A stretch of 64,000 bases of DNA from Cupriavidus taiwanensis (GTDB lineage Bacteria; Pseudomonadota; Gammaproteobacteria; Burkholderiales; Burkholderiaceae). Shown piece after piece: positions 16,634 through 25,003 of the stretch. The translations under genes and the position numbers were made by a program. Each line of letters opens with the position of its first letter. Positions within the stretch are counted from its first letter, which is position 1. The notes beneath the pieces were generated by a model that was not told the DNA's origin, searched no databases, and saw only the letters and a list, made by a program, of their open reading frames with translations. The stretch is taken from NCBI RefSeq assembly GCF_900250115.1, contig NZ_LT984803.1, forward strand, positions 806,001 to 870,000. Direction: 5' to 3'.

Positions 16634-16653
16634 TACTGTACAAATATACAGTA
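16634..16653. promoter_or_regulatory. LexA (SOS) box between divergent prophage genes
   Basis: TACTGTACAAATATACAGTA contains the CTGT-N8-ACAG core with full TACTGTA and TACAGTA half-sites and differs from the E. coli-type consensus only within the spacer. It overlaps a plus-strand -10-like TATACT (16632-16637), so LexA binding would occlude a promoter. It can serve the leftward pair (start 16585), the rightward gene (start 16725), or both. Confidence 0.82.
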
Positions 16654-16724
16654 CCGACGGCACCAAGGCGAGGCGCCGCCGGGTTGGCCACGTTGGTAAG
16701 AATCATGCGCAGAGGGGCAAAAAA

Positions 16725-16970
16725 ATGACGACTGAAGATTTGAGAGAAGGCGGTGGACTGGAGGAAGCCAAGAGGATCGCGGAGGGGGTCGCCGGGATCT
16801 TCAGTGCGATGCAGGCGCTCTGCGTGTCCGACCCGGAGGTGGAATCGCTCTGCCAGGTTGGCGTGGCCTTGTCCCAGAACCTCAACAACGAATTAGAGGT
16901 AGCGGCGGCCGAAGGGAAAATCGTTCGGCGAATCCCAGTGATTGGAACGGCGACGCTGACTGAGGGGTGA
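16725..16970 (+). CDS. Small acidic prophage protein, unknown function
   Basis: The ATG at 16725 follows AGAGGGG and gives 81 residues. The longer frame from 16566 crosses the LexA box and is rejected. The protein is acidic and mostly helical, with two Cys (CVSDPEVESLCQVGVALSQN) and a hydrophobic C terminus. It is the last gene before the attachment-site region, a place where excisionase-like or recombination genes can sit, but it shows no helix-turn-helix I can name. Control by the LexA box 72 bases upstream is plausible. Confidence 0.55.
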   Translation: MTTEDLREGGGLEEAKRIAEGVAGIFSAMQALCVSDPEVESLCQVGVALSQNLNNELEVAAAEGKIVRRIPVIGTATLTEG

Positions 16971-16982
16971 TACTGATAAAGC

Positions 16983-17154
16983 GTATGCGAGGACGTGTGC
17001 TAATCGCACACGCCCTCGCACATACATCATCTGGGAAGTTATCGCCCAAGTTTGCCGATTTGGGCGAATGTGGAAACGCATGCACACATACGAGCACACA
17101 TGTTAGCTTGTGCAACCCCTTGAAAAGTAAGGCAAGTGCTTGTTTTTCAAGGGG
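16983..17154. repeat. Cluster of three inverted repeats between prophage end and tmRNA
   Basis: IR1: 16983-17000 with 17006-17025, 18 pairable bases, one 2-base bulge and one mismatch. IR2: TCGCCCAA (17042-17049) with TTGGGCGA (17060-17067). IR3: CCCCTTGAAAA (17116-17126) with TTTTCAAGGGG (17144-17154), its loop holding the small palindrome CAAGTGCTTG. GCACA recurs several times between 17006 and 17100. Position beside the tRNA-like end suggests attachment-site arms, or IR3 as the tmRNA 3' hairpin, though it lacks a U-tract. Confidence 0.6.
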
Positions 17155-17160
17155 GAAAGA

Positions 17161-17519
17161 TGGTGGAGCCGGCGGGAATCGAACCCGCGTCCGCAAGCCC
17201 TCCACAGAGAGTTCTACATACTTAGTTCTGTCATTTGATTTAACCGGCGCATCGCGGACGAACACGCTCTACGACGGCGAGTCACTAGGTTTTCGTCCCC
17301 GGCTTCGTGACCCTTCCGGAGCTTATCTGACGTAAATGACCTCGCGTGGTCTTGCGACCCTAGCCCGTCAGCGAGCCAGTGCGAGGACGGCGGCCCTTAG
17401 GCTGCCAGTGCGTAACGTTCGTCGTTAGCAGTTATTGCATTCCCATTGATTAACGAGGTGACGGGTCCTCGGTATGCCCTCCACTGCTTTGTAACCCACG
17501 TCGAAACCAGGTCGGCCCC
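17161..17519 (-). ncRNA. ssrA: tmRNA (transfer-messenger RNA)
   Basis: The minus strand begins GGGGCCGACCTGG and ends GGCTCCACCA. The first seven bases pair with the acceptor strand at the 3' end (one G-U), and GGTTCGATTCC is the T-loop. The tag frame at plus 17429 to 17397 reads ANDERYALAA followed by TAA, the form known in Ralstonia and relatives. tmRNA with SmpB rescues stalled ribosomes and marks the product for proteolysis. Pseudoknot-rich sequence lies between tag and T-arm. CCA is encoded. The 3' end abuts the prophage, which restored it on integration. Confidence 0.97.
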
Positions 17520-17533
17520 AGTGAGGAAGCTGG

Positions 17534-17562
17534 ATTGTACCCGGTTGGACGCAAGCTGTCTT
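17534..17562 (-). promoter_or_regulatory. Promoter of ssrA
   Basis: On the minus strand AAGACA (plus 17557-17562) and TACAAT (17534-17539) are separated by 17 bases. Transcription would begin about eight bases before the mature 5' end at 17519, leaving a very short precursor leader. Confidence 0.6.
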
Positions 17563-17604
17563 GGGGAGTTCCAGGCCGGGTCCGCGGATACTGCCAGCGC
17601 ACTT

Positions 17605-18279
17605 TCAGGCGATCGCGGCGGGCACCAGCAGCGGGATCAGCTCCGCCGGGTGGCGGACCAGGTGGTCCGCGCCCCAGGCCTCGGGCGGGTCGCCGTCGCC
17701 GCAGTAGCCATAGGCGGCGGTCACGGTGATCATGCCGGCAGCCTTGCCGGCCTGGATATCGCGCAGGTCGTCGCCCACATAGACGCAGCGGCTCGGGTCG
17801 ACGCCGGCACTCGCGGCGGCGTGCAGCAGCGGGGCGGGGTGGGGCTTTGCGTGCGGCGTGGTGTCGCCGCTGACCACGGCGCTGGCGCGGGGCGCCAGGC
17901 CGATCGCGGCGACCAGCGGCACCGTGAAGCGCGCGATCTTGTTGGTCACGATCCCCCACGGGATGCCCGCCGCCTCCAGCGCGGCCAGCACCTGCGGCAT
18001 GCCGTCGAACAGGCGCGTGTGCACCGCGATTTCGGCTTCGTAGTAATCCAGGAAGGTATCGCGCAGGGCGGGAAATTCCGCGTCTTCCGGACGCAGGCCG
18101 AAAGCGGCGCCCAGCAGTCCGCGCGCGCCATGCGAGGCCACGGGGCGCAGCTTGTCATAGGCCACGGGCGCGCGGCCGTGCTCGACCACCAGCCGGTTTG
18201 CCGCCGCAGCGAGGTCCGGCGCGGTGTCGGCGAGGGTGCCGTCGAGGTCGAAGAAGACGCCTGCGATTGCCGCGCTCAT
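17605..18279 (-). CDS. gph: Phosphoglycolate phosphatase, HAD family
   Basis: The 224-residue protein has HAD motif [11 protein letters not shown] (two catalytic Asp), a helical cap, the motif II/III region with VTNK, and motif [19 protein letters not shown]. It hydrolyses 2-phosphoglycolate to glycolate, detoxifying a product of DNA end repair or, in autotrophs, of Rubisco oxygenation. The ATG overlaps the ubiG stop (ATGA at 18276), the usual ubiG-gph pairing. The apparent 544-codon frame continuing upstream is only a shadow of ubiG. A 3-phosphosugar or other HAD substrate cannot be excluded. Confidence 0.88.
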   Translation of the reverse strand: MSAAIAGVFFDLDGTLADTAPDLAAAANRLVVEHGRAPVAYDKLRPVASHGARGLLGAAFGLRPEDAEFPALRDTFLDYYEAEIAVHTRLFDGMPQVLAALEAAGIPWGIVTNKIARFTVPLVAAIGLAPRASAVVSGDTTPHAKPHPAPLLHAAASAGVDPSRCVYVGDDLRDIQAGKAAGMITVTAAYGYCGDGDPPEAWGADHLVRHPAELIPLLVPAAIA

Positions 18280-19034
18280 GCAGCCACCCGGCGGAACGCC
18301 ATCAGGTAGTTCACGTCCGTGTCGCGGCCCAGCGTATAGACCTGCGACAGCGGGTTGTAGGTCATGCCCCGCATCTCGACCAGGTCCAGGCCGGCGTGGC
18401 GCGCGAAGCGGGCCAGTTCGGAGGGCGTGATGAACTTTTCGTAGTCGTGGGTGCCGCGCGGCAGCATGTTGAGCACGTATTCGGCGCCGACGATGGCCAG
18501 CAGGTACGCCTTCAGGTTGCGGTTGATGGTCGAGAAGAACACATGGCCGCCCGGCCGCACCAGCATCGCGCACGCCTGCACGATGGAGGCCGGGTCCGGC
18601 ACGTGTTCCAGCATTTCCATGCAAGTGACCACATCCACGCCGGCTGGCTCGCGCGCGGCCAGCGCTTCGGCAGCGATCTCTTCGTAGGTCACGGCGACGC
18701 CGGACTCCAGGCTGTGCAGGTCGGCCACCTTCAGCGCCTTGCTGGAGAGATCGATGCCGCGCACGGTGGCGCCGAGGCGGGCCATGCTCTCGGACAGGAT
18801 GCCGCCGCCGCAGCCCACGTCGACCACCCGCTTGCCCGCCAGTCCGGCGATGCCATCGATCCAGCCCAGGCGCAGCGGGTTCAGCTCGTGCAGCGGCTTG
18901 AACTCGCTCTGCGGATCCCACCAGCGGTGGGCCAGTTCGCTGAACTTGTCGATTTCCTTGGGGTCGGCATTCCGGCGCGGCGGGTGCTGGCTGGCGGCGT
19001 CGGCTGCGGGGAGGGTTTGCGATTGCAACGTCAT
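18276..19034 (-). CDS. ubiG: Ubiquinone biosynthesis O-methyltransferase
   Basis: From the ATG at 19034 the product has 252 residues. The SAM-binding loop [16 protein letters not shown], the acidic LEHVPDP segment and the C-terminal [19 protein letters not shown] are typical of UbiG, which catalyses both O-methylation steps of ubiquinone synthesis. The N-terminal [13 protein letters not shown] is diagnostic of the family. A frame start at 19100 lies within the ompA terminator region and is rejected. It is co-transcribed with gph by overlap. Confidence 0.93.
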   Translation of the reverse strand: MTLQSQTLPAADAASQHPPRRNADPKEIDKFSELAHRWWDPQSEFKPLHELNPLRLGWIDGIAGLAGKRVVDVGCGGGILSESMARLGATVRGIDLSSKALKVADLHSLESGVAVTYEEIAAEALAAREPAGVDVVTCMEMLEHVPDPASIVQACAMLVRPGGHVFFSTINRNLKAYLLAIVGAEYVLNMLPRGTHDYEKFITPSELARFARHAGLDLVEMRGMTYNPLSQVYTLGRDTDVNYLMAFRRVAA

Positions 19035-19098
19035 CGTATGCGAGTCCGGCGGCGCTGGCCGGGCGGGTGAAGGAAAGGACAGTCGGGGCAACTGTACC

Positions 19099-19125
19099 AA
19101 AAAAAAAGCCCAGCTTGCGCTGGGC
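19099..19125 (-). terminator. Terminator of ompA
   Basis: Reading the minus strand, GCCCAGC, loop GCAA, GCTGGGC is followed by nine T residues. It ends ompA and separates it from ubiG. Confidence 0.9.
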
Positions 19126-19148
19126 TTCTTGGATCGGAAGGGTTCCGA

Positions 19149-19802
19149 TTAACGTGCGCTGCGGGTGCCGACCACTTCGACTTCCACGCGGCGGTTCGGC
19201 TGCTGGCAGGCGATCTGCGACTTGCGGTTGCCCTTGCACGACTTCGGATCAACCTTCAGCTGGCGCTTGCCCTTGCCTTCGGTGTAGACGCGGTTGGCTT
19301 CGACGCCCTTGCTCACCAGGTAAGCCTTGACCGATTCAGCGCGGCGGATCGACAGGCGATCGTTGTACTTGTCCGAGCCGAACGAGTCGGTGTGGCCAAC
19401 GGCGATGATGACTTCCAGGGTGATGCCTTGCAGCTTCGAGACCAGGTCGTCCAGCTTGGCCTTGCCTTCGGGCTTCAGCACAGCCTTGTCGAAGTCGAAC
19501 AGGGTGTCAGCAGCGAAAGTGACCTTCTCGCTCGAGACGACCGGCGGGGCCACCGGAGCCGGGGCCGGTGCCGCTACGGCCGGGGCCAGGGCGCCATCGC
19601 ACAGCGCGTTGGCCGTGGCCGGGGTCCAGGAGCTGTCGCGCCAGCAGAGCTCGTTCGTGCCATTCTTCCACACGTACTCGCTCGTACCGTTGCCCCAGTT
19701 GTCGTTCACTGCCTTCTTTTCATAAGGGACGGACTGAGCTTGAGCGGATGCAGCCATTACTGCGGTAGCTGCAACGAGCGCGAGCTTGGCAAATTTTTTC
19801 AT
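19149..19802 (-). CDS. ompA: OmpA-family outer membrane protein
   Basis: The 217-residue protein has a signal peptide MKKFAKLALVAATAVMAASAQA, a short N-terminal region with Trp/Asn-rich content, an Ala/Pro linker (about residues 73-90), and a C-terminal peptidoglycan-binding OmpA domain: FDFDKAVLKPEGKAKLDDL, VGHTDSFGSDKYNDRLSIRRA and NRRVEVEV. There is no eight-stranded barrel, so it is a short periplasm-facing OmpA-like protein anchoring outer membrane to cell wall. AGGAG lies seven bases before the ATG. High expression is likely from its strong terminator. Confidence 0.9.
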   Translation of the reverse strand: MKKFAKLALVAATAVMAASAQAQSVPYEKKAVNDNWGNGTSEYVWKNGTNELCWRDSSWTPATANALCDGALAPAVAAPAPAPVAPPVVSSEKVTFAADTLFDFDKAVLKPEGKAKLDDLVSKLQGITLEVIIAVGHTDSFGSDKYNDRLSIRRAESVKAYLVSKGVEANRVYTEGKGKRQLKVDPKSCKGNRKSQIACQQPNRRVEVEVVGTRSAR

Positions 19803-19877
19803 ATTTCTCCTCTCAGGATGAGATCACCGCAGGGTTACTGCGAGCAAATGGACGAAAACAAGTCATACATTCTTCGG

Positions 19878-19886
19878 AGTATAACA
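19878..19886 (-). promoter_or_regulatory. Promoter candidate of ompA
   Basis: Minus-strand TGTTATACT is an extended -10 (TATACT at plus 19878-19883), about 75 bases before the start codon. No clear -35 is seen. The 433-base gap from 19803 to 20235 otherwise holds only the divergent gyrA control region, with an AT-rich centre around 19860-19990. Confidence 0.5.
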
Positions 19887-20138
19887 TTCTCGATGTGGCG
19901 GATGCTCCACTTCGAACAATGTCTGGCTCTTCGCTGGGGAATTGTGCCACAAGGGTCGTTTCCTAAGAAGTAAATATATTCGATTCGCCGCATGGGTTTT
20001 GGGCCTGTGGTGTTTGTGCAACATGGGTCTTGTGTCACCCGCAAAGCCTTGTGGCATCAGGGATTCCGGGTTTCGGCGGCGGCCTCCGCGGGGCGCTGCG
20101 GGCCCTGTCCGGAGAGCGCCGGGCAGGGGGTGCCGGCA

Positions 20139-20147
20139 TGTTAGAAT
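20139..20147 (+). promoter_or_regulatory. Promoter candidate of gyrA
   Basis: TGTTAGAAT is an extended -10 (TAGAAT at 20142-20147) in a G/C-rich context, 89 bases before the gyrA ATG. Such discriminators often make gyrase promoters responsive to loss of supercoiling. No -35 match was found. Confidence 0.45.
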
Positions 20148-20235
20148 GGCACGTTGCCCAGCCGTCGGGCGCCCATCGGCGCCACGTGCCAACGGCCTGT
20201 CATTTGCTTAAACCTGCCGCATAAACCACGCCGCA

Positions 20236-22923
20236 ATGGATCCATTCGCAAAAGAAACCCTTCCGGTCTCCCTAGAAGAGGAAATGCGCCGCTCCTACCT
20301 GGATTACGCCATGAGCGTGATCGTCGGGCGCGCGCTTCCCGATGTCCGGGATGGCCTGAAACCGGTGCACCGGCGCGTGCTGTTTGCGATGCACGAGCTC
20401 AACAACGACTGGAACCGCGCCTACAAGAAGTCGGCCCGTATCGTCGGGGATGTGATCGGTAAGTACCACCCGCACGGCGATACCGCAGTCTACGACACCA
20501 TCGTGCGCATGGCGCAGGACTTCTCGCTGCGCTACATGCTGGTCGACGGCCAGGGGAATTTCGGTTCGGTGGACGGTGATAACGCCGCGGCCATGCGTTA
20601 TACCGAAATCCGCCTGTCGAAAATCGCCCACGAGATGCTGCATGACATCGACAAGGAAACCGTCGATTTCGACAGCAACTACGACGGCTCCGAAAAAGAG
20701 CCTTCGATTCTCCCCGCGCGTATTCCCAATCTGCTAATCAATGGTTCGTCGGGTATTGCGGTGGGCATGGCCACCAATATCCCGCCGCATAACCTGAATG
20801 AAATCGTCGACGGTTGCCTGCACCTGTTGCGCAACCCGCAGGCGACCGTGGACGAGCTGATTGAATTGATTCCGGCTCCGGATTTTCCGACCGCCGGCAT
20901 TATCTATGGCATTCAGGGCGTCCGCGAAGGCTACCGCACGGGCCGCGGCCGCGTGGTGATGCGGGCCAAGACGCACTTCGAGGATATCGATCGCGGCCAG
21001 CGCCAGGCCATCATCGTCGACGAGCTGCCGTACCAGGTCAACAAGCGCACCCTGCTGGAGCGCATCGCCGAGCTGGTCACCGAGAAGAAGATCGAAGGCA
21101 TCTCGGATATCCGCGACGAGTCGGACAAGTCCGGCATGCGGGTGGTGATCGAGCTCAAGCGCAACGAGGTGCCCGAGGTCGTTCTCAACAACCTGTATAA
21201 GAACACCCAGCTGCAGGATACCTTCGGCATGAACATGGTGGCGCTGGTTGACCGCCAGCCTCGCCTGCTGAACCTGCGCCAGATGCTGGAGTACTTCCTG
21301 GCGCACCGCCGCGAGGTCGTTACCCGCCGCACGGTGTTCGAGCTGCGCAAGGCACGCGAGCGCGGCCATGTGCTGGAAGGCCTGGCGGTGGCGCTGGCCA
21401 ACATCGATGAATTCATCGCCATCATCAAGGCCGCCCCGACGCCGCCGATCGCCAAGCAGGAACTGATGAGCAAGGCGTGGGACTCCGCGCTGGTCCGCGA
21501 GATGCTGGCCCGGGCCGAGGGCGAAACCCCGGGTGGGCGCTCGTCGTACCGGCCGGACGGGCTGCCGGCGGTGTTCGGCATGCAGGCCGACGGCCTGTAC
21601 AGGCTGTCCGACGGCCAGGCGCAGGAAATCCTGCAAATGCGCCTGCAACGCCTCACTGGCCTTGAACAAGACAAGATCGTCCAGGAATATCGCGACATCA
21701 TGGCGGAAATCGCCGACCTGCTCGATATCCTGGCACGTCCGGAGCGCATTACCACCATCATCATCGACGAACTCACGGCGATCCGCGCCGAATTCGGCGA
21801 TGAGCGGCGCTCGCAGATCGAGCTGAACGCTACCGAGCTGGACACCGAGGACCTGATCACTCCACAAGACATGGTGGTCACGCTGTCGCACAGCGGCTAT
21901 ATGAAGAGCCAGCCGATCTCCGAATACCGTGCGCAGAAGCGCGGCGGCCGGGGCAAGCAGGCGACGGCGACCAAGGAAGACGACTGGATCGACACGCTGT
22001 TCGTGGCCAATACCCATGACTACATCCTGTGCTTCTCCAACCGCGGCCGGCTGTACTGGCTGAAGGTCTATGAGGTGCCGCAGGGCTCGCGCAACTCGCG
22101 CGGCCGGCCGATCGTCAACATGTTCCCGTTGTCGGAAGGCGAGAAGATCAATGTCATCCTGCCGGTGCGGCAGTTCGACGCCGAGCACTTCATCTTCATG
22201 GCGACCGCGCGCGGCACGGTCAAGAAGACCGCGCTGACGGAATTCTCCAACCCGCGCAAGGCCGGCATCATCGCGGTCGACCTCGACGAAGGCGACTACT
22301 TGATTGGTGCGGCGGTGACCGACGGCCAGCACGACGTGATGCTGTTCTCGGATGCCGGCAAGGCGGTGCGTTTCGACGAGAACGATGTGCGTCCGATGGG
22401 CCGCCAGGCGCGCGGCGTGCGCGGCATGAACCTGGAAGACGGCCAGGCCGTGATCGCGATGCTGGTGGCGCCGGCCGAGACCGCTGAAGAGTCAGCCGAC
22501 GCGGGCGTGCGCGGCAGCGTGCTGACCGCGACCGAGAACGGCTACGGCAAGCGTACCCCCATCGCCGAGTACACTCGACATGGCCGTGGCACCAAGGGCA
22601 TGATTGCGATCCAGACGAGTGAGCGCAACGGCCGTGTGGTGGCCGCTGCACTGGTTTCGCCCGAGGACGAAATCATGCTGATCACTACCGGCGGCGTACT
22701 GATCCGTACCCGCGTGGCGGAAATCCGCGAGATGGGCCGCGCCACCCAGGGTGTCACGCTGATCAACGTCGACGAGGGCACCAAGCTGTCCGGACTGCAG
22801 CGCATCGTCGAAAGCGATGCCGACAACGGCGGCAACGGCGAGGAGCCGGACGAGGCCGAGGGTGCGGAACGCGCCGAGGGCGCTGAAGGTGCCGCAGGTG
22901 CGGATGCCGACGCGAAGCCTTAA
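20236..22923 (+). CDS. gyrA: DNA gyrase subunit A
   Basis: The 895-residue protein has the full GyrA layout: winged-helix and tower domains with catalytic Tyr122 in [12 protein letters not shown], the quinolone region [17 protein letters not shown] (Thr83, Asp87), and a six-bladed C-terminal beta-pinwheel with the GyrA-box QKRGGRGKQ near residue 575. It pairs with GyrB to introduce negative supercoils. Residue 83 is Thr where E. coli has Ser; Asp87 is kept, so this is not an obvious resistance allele. The tail, after about residue 855, is strongly acidic with repeated Ala-Glu-Gly units. Confidence 0.97.
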   Translation: MDPFAKETLPVSLEEEMRRSYLDYAMSVIVGRALPDVRDGLKPVHRRVLFAMHELNNDWNRAYKKSARIVGDVIGKYHPHGDTAVYDTIVRMAQDFSLRYMLVDGQGNFGSVDGDNAAAMRYTEIRLSKIAHEMLHDIDKETVDFDSNYDGSEKEPSILPARIPNLLINGSSGIAVGMATNIPPHNLNEIVDGCLHLLRNPQATVDELIELIPAPDFPTAGIIYGIQGVREGYRTGRGRVVMRAKTHFEDIDRGQRQAIIVDELPYQVNKRTLLERIAELVTEKKIEGISDIRDESDKSGMRVVIELKRNEVPEVVLNNLYKNTQLQDTFGMNMVALVDRQPRLLNLRQMLEYFLAHRREVVTRRTVFELRKARERGHVLEGLAVALANIDEFIAIIKAAPTPPIAKQELMSKAWDSALVREMLARAEGETPGGRSSYRPDGLPAVFGMQADGLYRLSDGQAQEILQMRLQRLTGLEQDKIVQEYRDIMAEIADLLDILARPERITTIIIDELTAIRAEFGDERRSQIELNATELDTEDLITPQDMVVTLSHSGYMKSQPISEYRAQKRGGRGKQATATKEDDWIDTLFVANTHDYILCFSNRGRLYWLKVYEVPQGSRNSRGRPIVNMFPLSEGEKINVILPVRQFDAEHFIFMATARGTVKKTALTEFSNPRKAGIIAVDLDEGDYLIGAAVTDGQHDVMLFSDAGKAVRFDENDVRPMGRQARGVRGMNLEDGQAVIAMLVAPAETAEESADAGVRGSVLTATENGYGKRTPIAEYTRHGRGTKGMIAIQTSERNGRVVAAALVSPEDEIMLITTGGVLIRTRVAEIREMGRATQGVTLINVDEGTKLSGLQRIVESDADNGGNGEEPDEAEGAERAEGAEGAAGADADAKP

Positions 22924-23017
22924 GACCAAACGTAAATTGTTGCAACAAAAGGACGCCAGCCGGAACTCGCCTCGCGGCTGTCCGGACTAAAACGGACGTA
23001 TTTACCAGGGAGTCACA

Positions 23018-23581
23018 ATGCTCAAAACCTATCGACGTATCGCTGTTCTGGCTGCTTTCGTTCCGACCTTCATGATGGCGCAGCATGCCCACGCACAGGA
23101 CGCGGAAAAGACGGCAGCCATCAAGGAACTGCTTTCCGTCATGCAGGCAGACCAGGCTGTGAAGGGCCAGGCAGAGAACTGGCAACAGGGCGCCAAGCAG
23201 GAAGCGCCGCTGGTCCTCGAGCAGGTGCTGGTCGAAAACAAGACCCTGAGCGACAAGCAGAAGCAGGCCGCGGTTGAAAAGCTGAAGAAGAACGGCGCGG
23301 TCCAGCGCGTCGTGGACGGCGCCGGCACGGCGTTCACCACCGATGGTTTCCGCAAGGATGCCATCCAGGCGCACTATGATGCCTTCGGCAAGTACTACAC
23401 GACGCAGGAACTGAAGGACCTGACCACCTTCCTGAAGTCGCCGACCGGCCAGAAGTTCATGGCCAACCAGGGCAAGGCAACGCAGGAAATCTGGGGCTCG
23501 ATGATGCAGAAGTACGGCCCGCAGGTCGGCAAGTCGATGCGCGACGCCGCCGAGAAGGAAATCACCGCCGCTTCGAAGTGA
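23018..23581 (+). CDS. Exported DUF2059 protein
   Basis: This 187-residue protein starts with a signal peptide (MLKTYRRIAVLAAFVPTFMMAQHAHA, cleavage before QDAEK). The mature part is helical. Its C-terminal region (HYDAFGKYYTTQELKDLTTF, then KSPTGQKFMANQ) is the DUF2059 signature. It lies between gyrA and serC in this genus. The biochemical role is unknown; a periplasmic location is inferred from the signal. CAGGGAG precedes the ATG. Confidence 0.85.
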   Translation: MLKTYRRIAVLAAFVPTFMMAQHAHAQDAEKTAAIKELLSVMQADQAVKGQAENWQQGAKQEAPLVLEQVLVENKTLSDKQKQAAVEKLKKNGAVQRVVDGAGTAFTTDGFRKDAIQAHYDAFGKYYTTQELKDLTTFLKSPTGQKFMANQGKATQEIWGSMMQKYGPQVGKSMRDAAEKEITAASK

Positions 23582-23741
23582 TGCCGGCGTGATCCGCAAC
23601 GGATCCGCCCGCCACCCGCCCGATCGCATCCGGCCGGGTGCGGCAACCCGGGCTGAACCCCGGGTGCCCAACGGGGCGCGGGTTTGAGGGATAATGGCTG
23701 CTTGGGTAACACCGGCAGCCATTTTTCCATCCCCCCGTCTC

Positions 23742-24899
23742 ATGAACGATCCCCAGAATCCCGCTCTTGCCGGCATGATGCAGCGTGCATTGGCCGAACG
23801 CGTCCACAACTTCTCGCCCGGCCCGGCAGCGCTGCCTGCCGAAGTGCTGCAGCAGGCCGCCGAGGAGATGCTGTCCTGGCGCGGGACCGGGGTCTCGGTG
23901 ATGGAGATGAGCCACCGCAGCCGCGAATTCGAGGGTATCCACAACCAGGCCATCGCCGACCTGCGCGAACTGCTCCATATTCCCGCCAACTACCGCGTGC
24001 TGTTCCTGCAGGGCGGCGCCATCGGCGAAAACGGCATCGTGCCGCTGAATCTGATGCGCCTGCGCCATGCCGACGCGCCCAAGGCCGACTTCGTCGTCAC
24101 CGGCACCTGGTCGGTCAAGACCGAGCAGGAAGCCCGCCGCTACGGCGCGGTCAATATCGCCGCCAGCAGCGAGGCGCAGAAATACCACCGCATTCCGGAC
24201 GTGGCCGACTGGAAGCTGTCGGACGACGCGGGTTACGTGCACCTTTGCACCAACGAGACCATCGTCGGCGTTGAATTCCAGGACATCCCCGATATCGGCC
24301 AGGTCAAGGGCGACCGCGTCGTGGTGGCGGATGCTTCCAGCCACATCCTGTCGCGCCCGATCGACTGGTCGCGCGTGCAGGTGGTCTACGGTGGCGCGCA
24401 GAAGAACATCGGTCCGGCCGGCGTCACCATCGTGATCGTGCGCGAAGACCTGATCGGCCATGCCCATCCGCTGTGCCCGTCGGCATTCAACTGGCGCCTG
24501 GTGGCCGAGCACAACTCGATGTACAACACGCCGCCGACCTATGCGATCTATATTGCCGGCCTGGTGTTCCAGTGGCTCAAGCGCCAGGGCGGCGTGCCGG
24601 CGATCGAGCAGCGCAATATCGCCAAGGCCTCGGCGCTGTACGACTACCTCGACCAGAGCGATTTTTATCGCAACGAGATCCACCCCAGCTGCCGCTCGCG
24701 CATGAACGTGCCGTTCTTCCTGGGCGACGAGTCGCGCAACGAGGCCTTCCTGCAGCAGGCCCGGGCCAACGGCCTGGTGCAGCTGAAGGGGCACAAGACC
24801 GTGGGCGGCATGCGCGCCAGCATCTACAACGCCATGCCGCTGGAAGGCGTGATGGCCCTGATCGAATTCATGCGCGAGTTCGAGCGGACTTCCGCCTGA
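23742..24899 (+). CDS. serC: Phosphoserine aminotransferase
   Basis: The 385-residue PLP enzyme shows [15 protein letters not shown], the MEMSHRS motif, and [12 protein letters not shown] with the PLP-binding Lys. It makes 3-phosphoserine from 3-phosphohydroxypyruvate and also acts in pyridoxal phosphate synthesis. The ATG at 23742 adds about 20 residues before the usual SerC N terminus; starts at 23775 or 23778 would give a more typical length. It heads the aromatic amino acid supra-operon. GATAAT at 23690-23695 may be its -10. Confidence 0.93.
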   Translation: MNDPQNPALAGMMQRALAERVHNFSPGPAALPAEVLQQAAEEMLSWRGTGVSVMEMSHRSREFEGIHNQAIADLRELLHIPANYRVLFLQGGAIGENGIVPLNLMRLRHADAPKADFVVTGTWSVKTEQEARRYGAVNIAASSEAQKYHRIPDVADWKLSDDAGYVHLCTNETIVGVEFQDIPDIGQVKGDRVVVADASSHILSRPIDWSRVQVVYGGAQKNIGPAGVTIVIVREDLIGHAHPLCPSAFNWRLVAEHNSMYNTPPTYAIYIAGLVFQWLKRQGGVPAIEQRNIAKASALYDYLDQSDFYRNEIHPSCRSRMNVPFFLGDESRNEAFLQQARANGLVQLKGHKTVGGMRASIYNAMPLEGVMALIEFMREFERTSA

Positions 24900-25003
24900 C
24901 GCGCATTCCCGCTGGCGGGCGCGCGCATGCCAGGCACGGCATGCCGGCCCGCGCGGGCAGTTTTCTGGCCGCCGCGCCCGGCGGTCCATCGGATTGATAC
25001 AAC

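Larger units (their letters stand above)
1..17160. mobile_element. Prophage, right-hand part (contractile tail, lysis and SOS module), ending at ssrA
   Basis: Genes run in the order of a Mu-like tail module: tape measure, hub and baseplate genes, fibres, then holin, endolysin and spanins, then accessory genes. The segment stops where the tRNA-like 3' end of tmRNA begins at 17161, a well-known integration target of phages and islands. No integrase, repressor, terminase, portal or capsid gene is visible, so these and the second att site should lie left of the window. The left limit is the window edge, not a real boundary. The right limit is inferred from the switch from phage to housekeeping genes. 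Confidence 0.85.

Noticed and set aside
17605..19239. A 544-codon minus-strand frame ending in the gph sequence
   Set aside because: The first 320 residues are out of frame with ubiG and low-complexity; gph begins at the ATG overlapping the ubiG stop.
20470..20500. Thr at GyrA position 83 as a possible quinolone-resistance change
   Set aside because: Thr is a conservative and natural residue here in several genera, and Asp87 is unchanged, so resistance cannot be inferred.
23646..23665. Hairpin ACCCGGG/CCCGGGT before serC as a terminator
   Set aside because: No T-run follows, so termination is not supported; it may only reflect GC-rich spacer.
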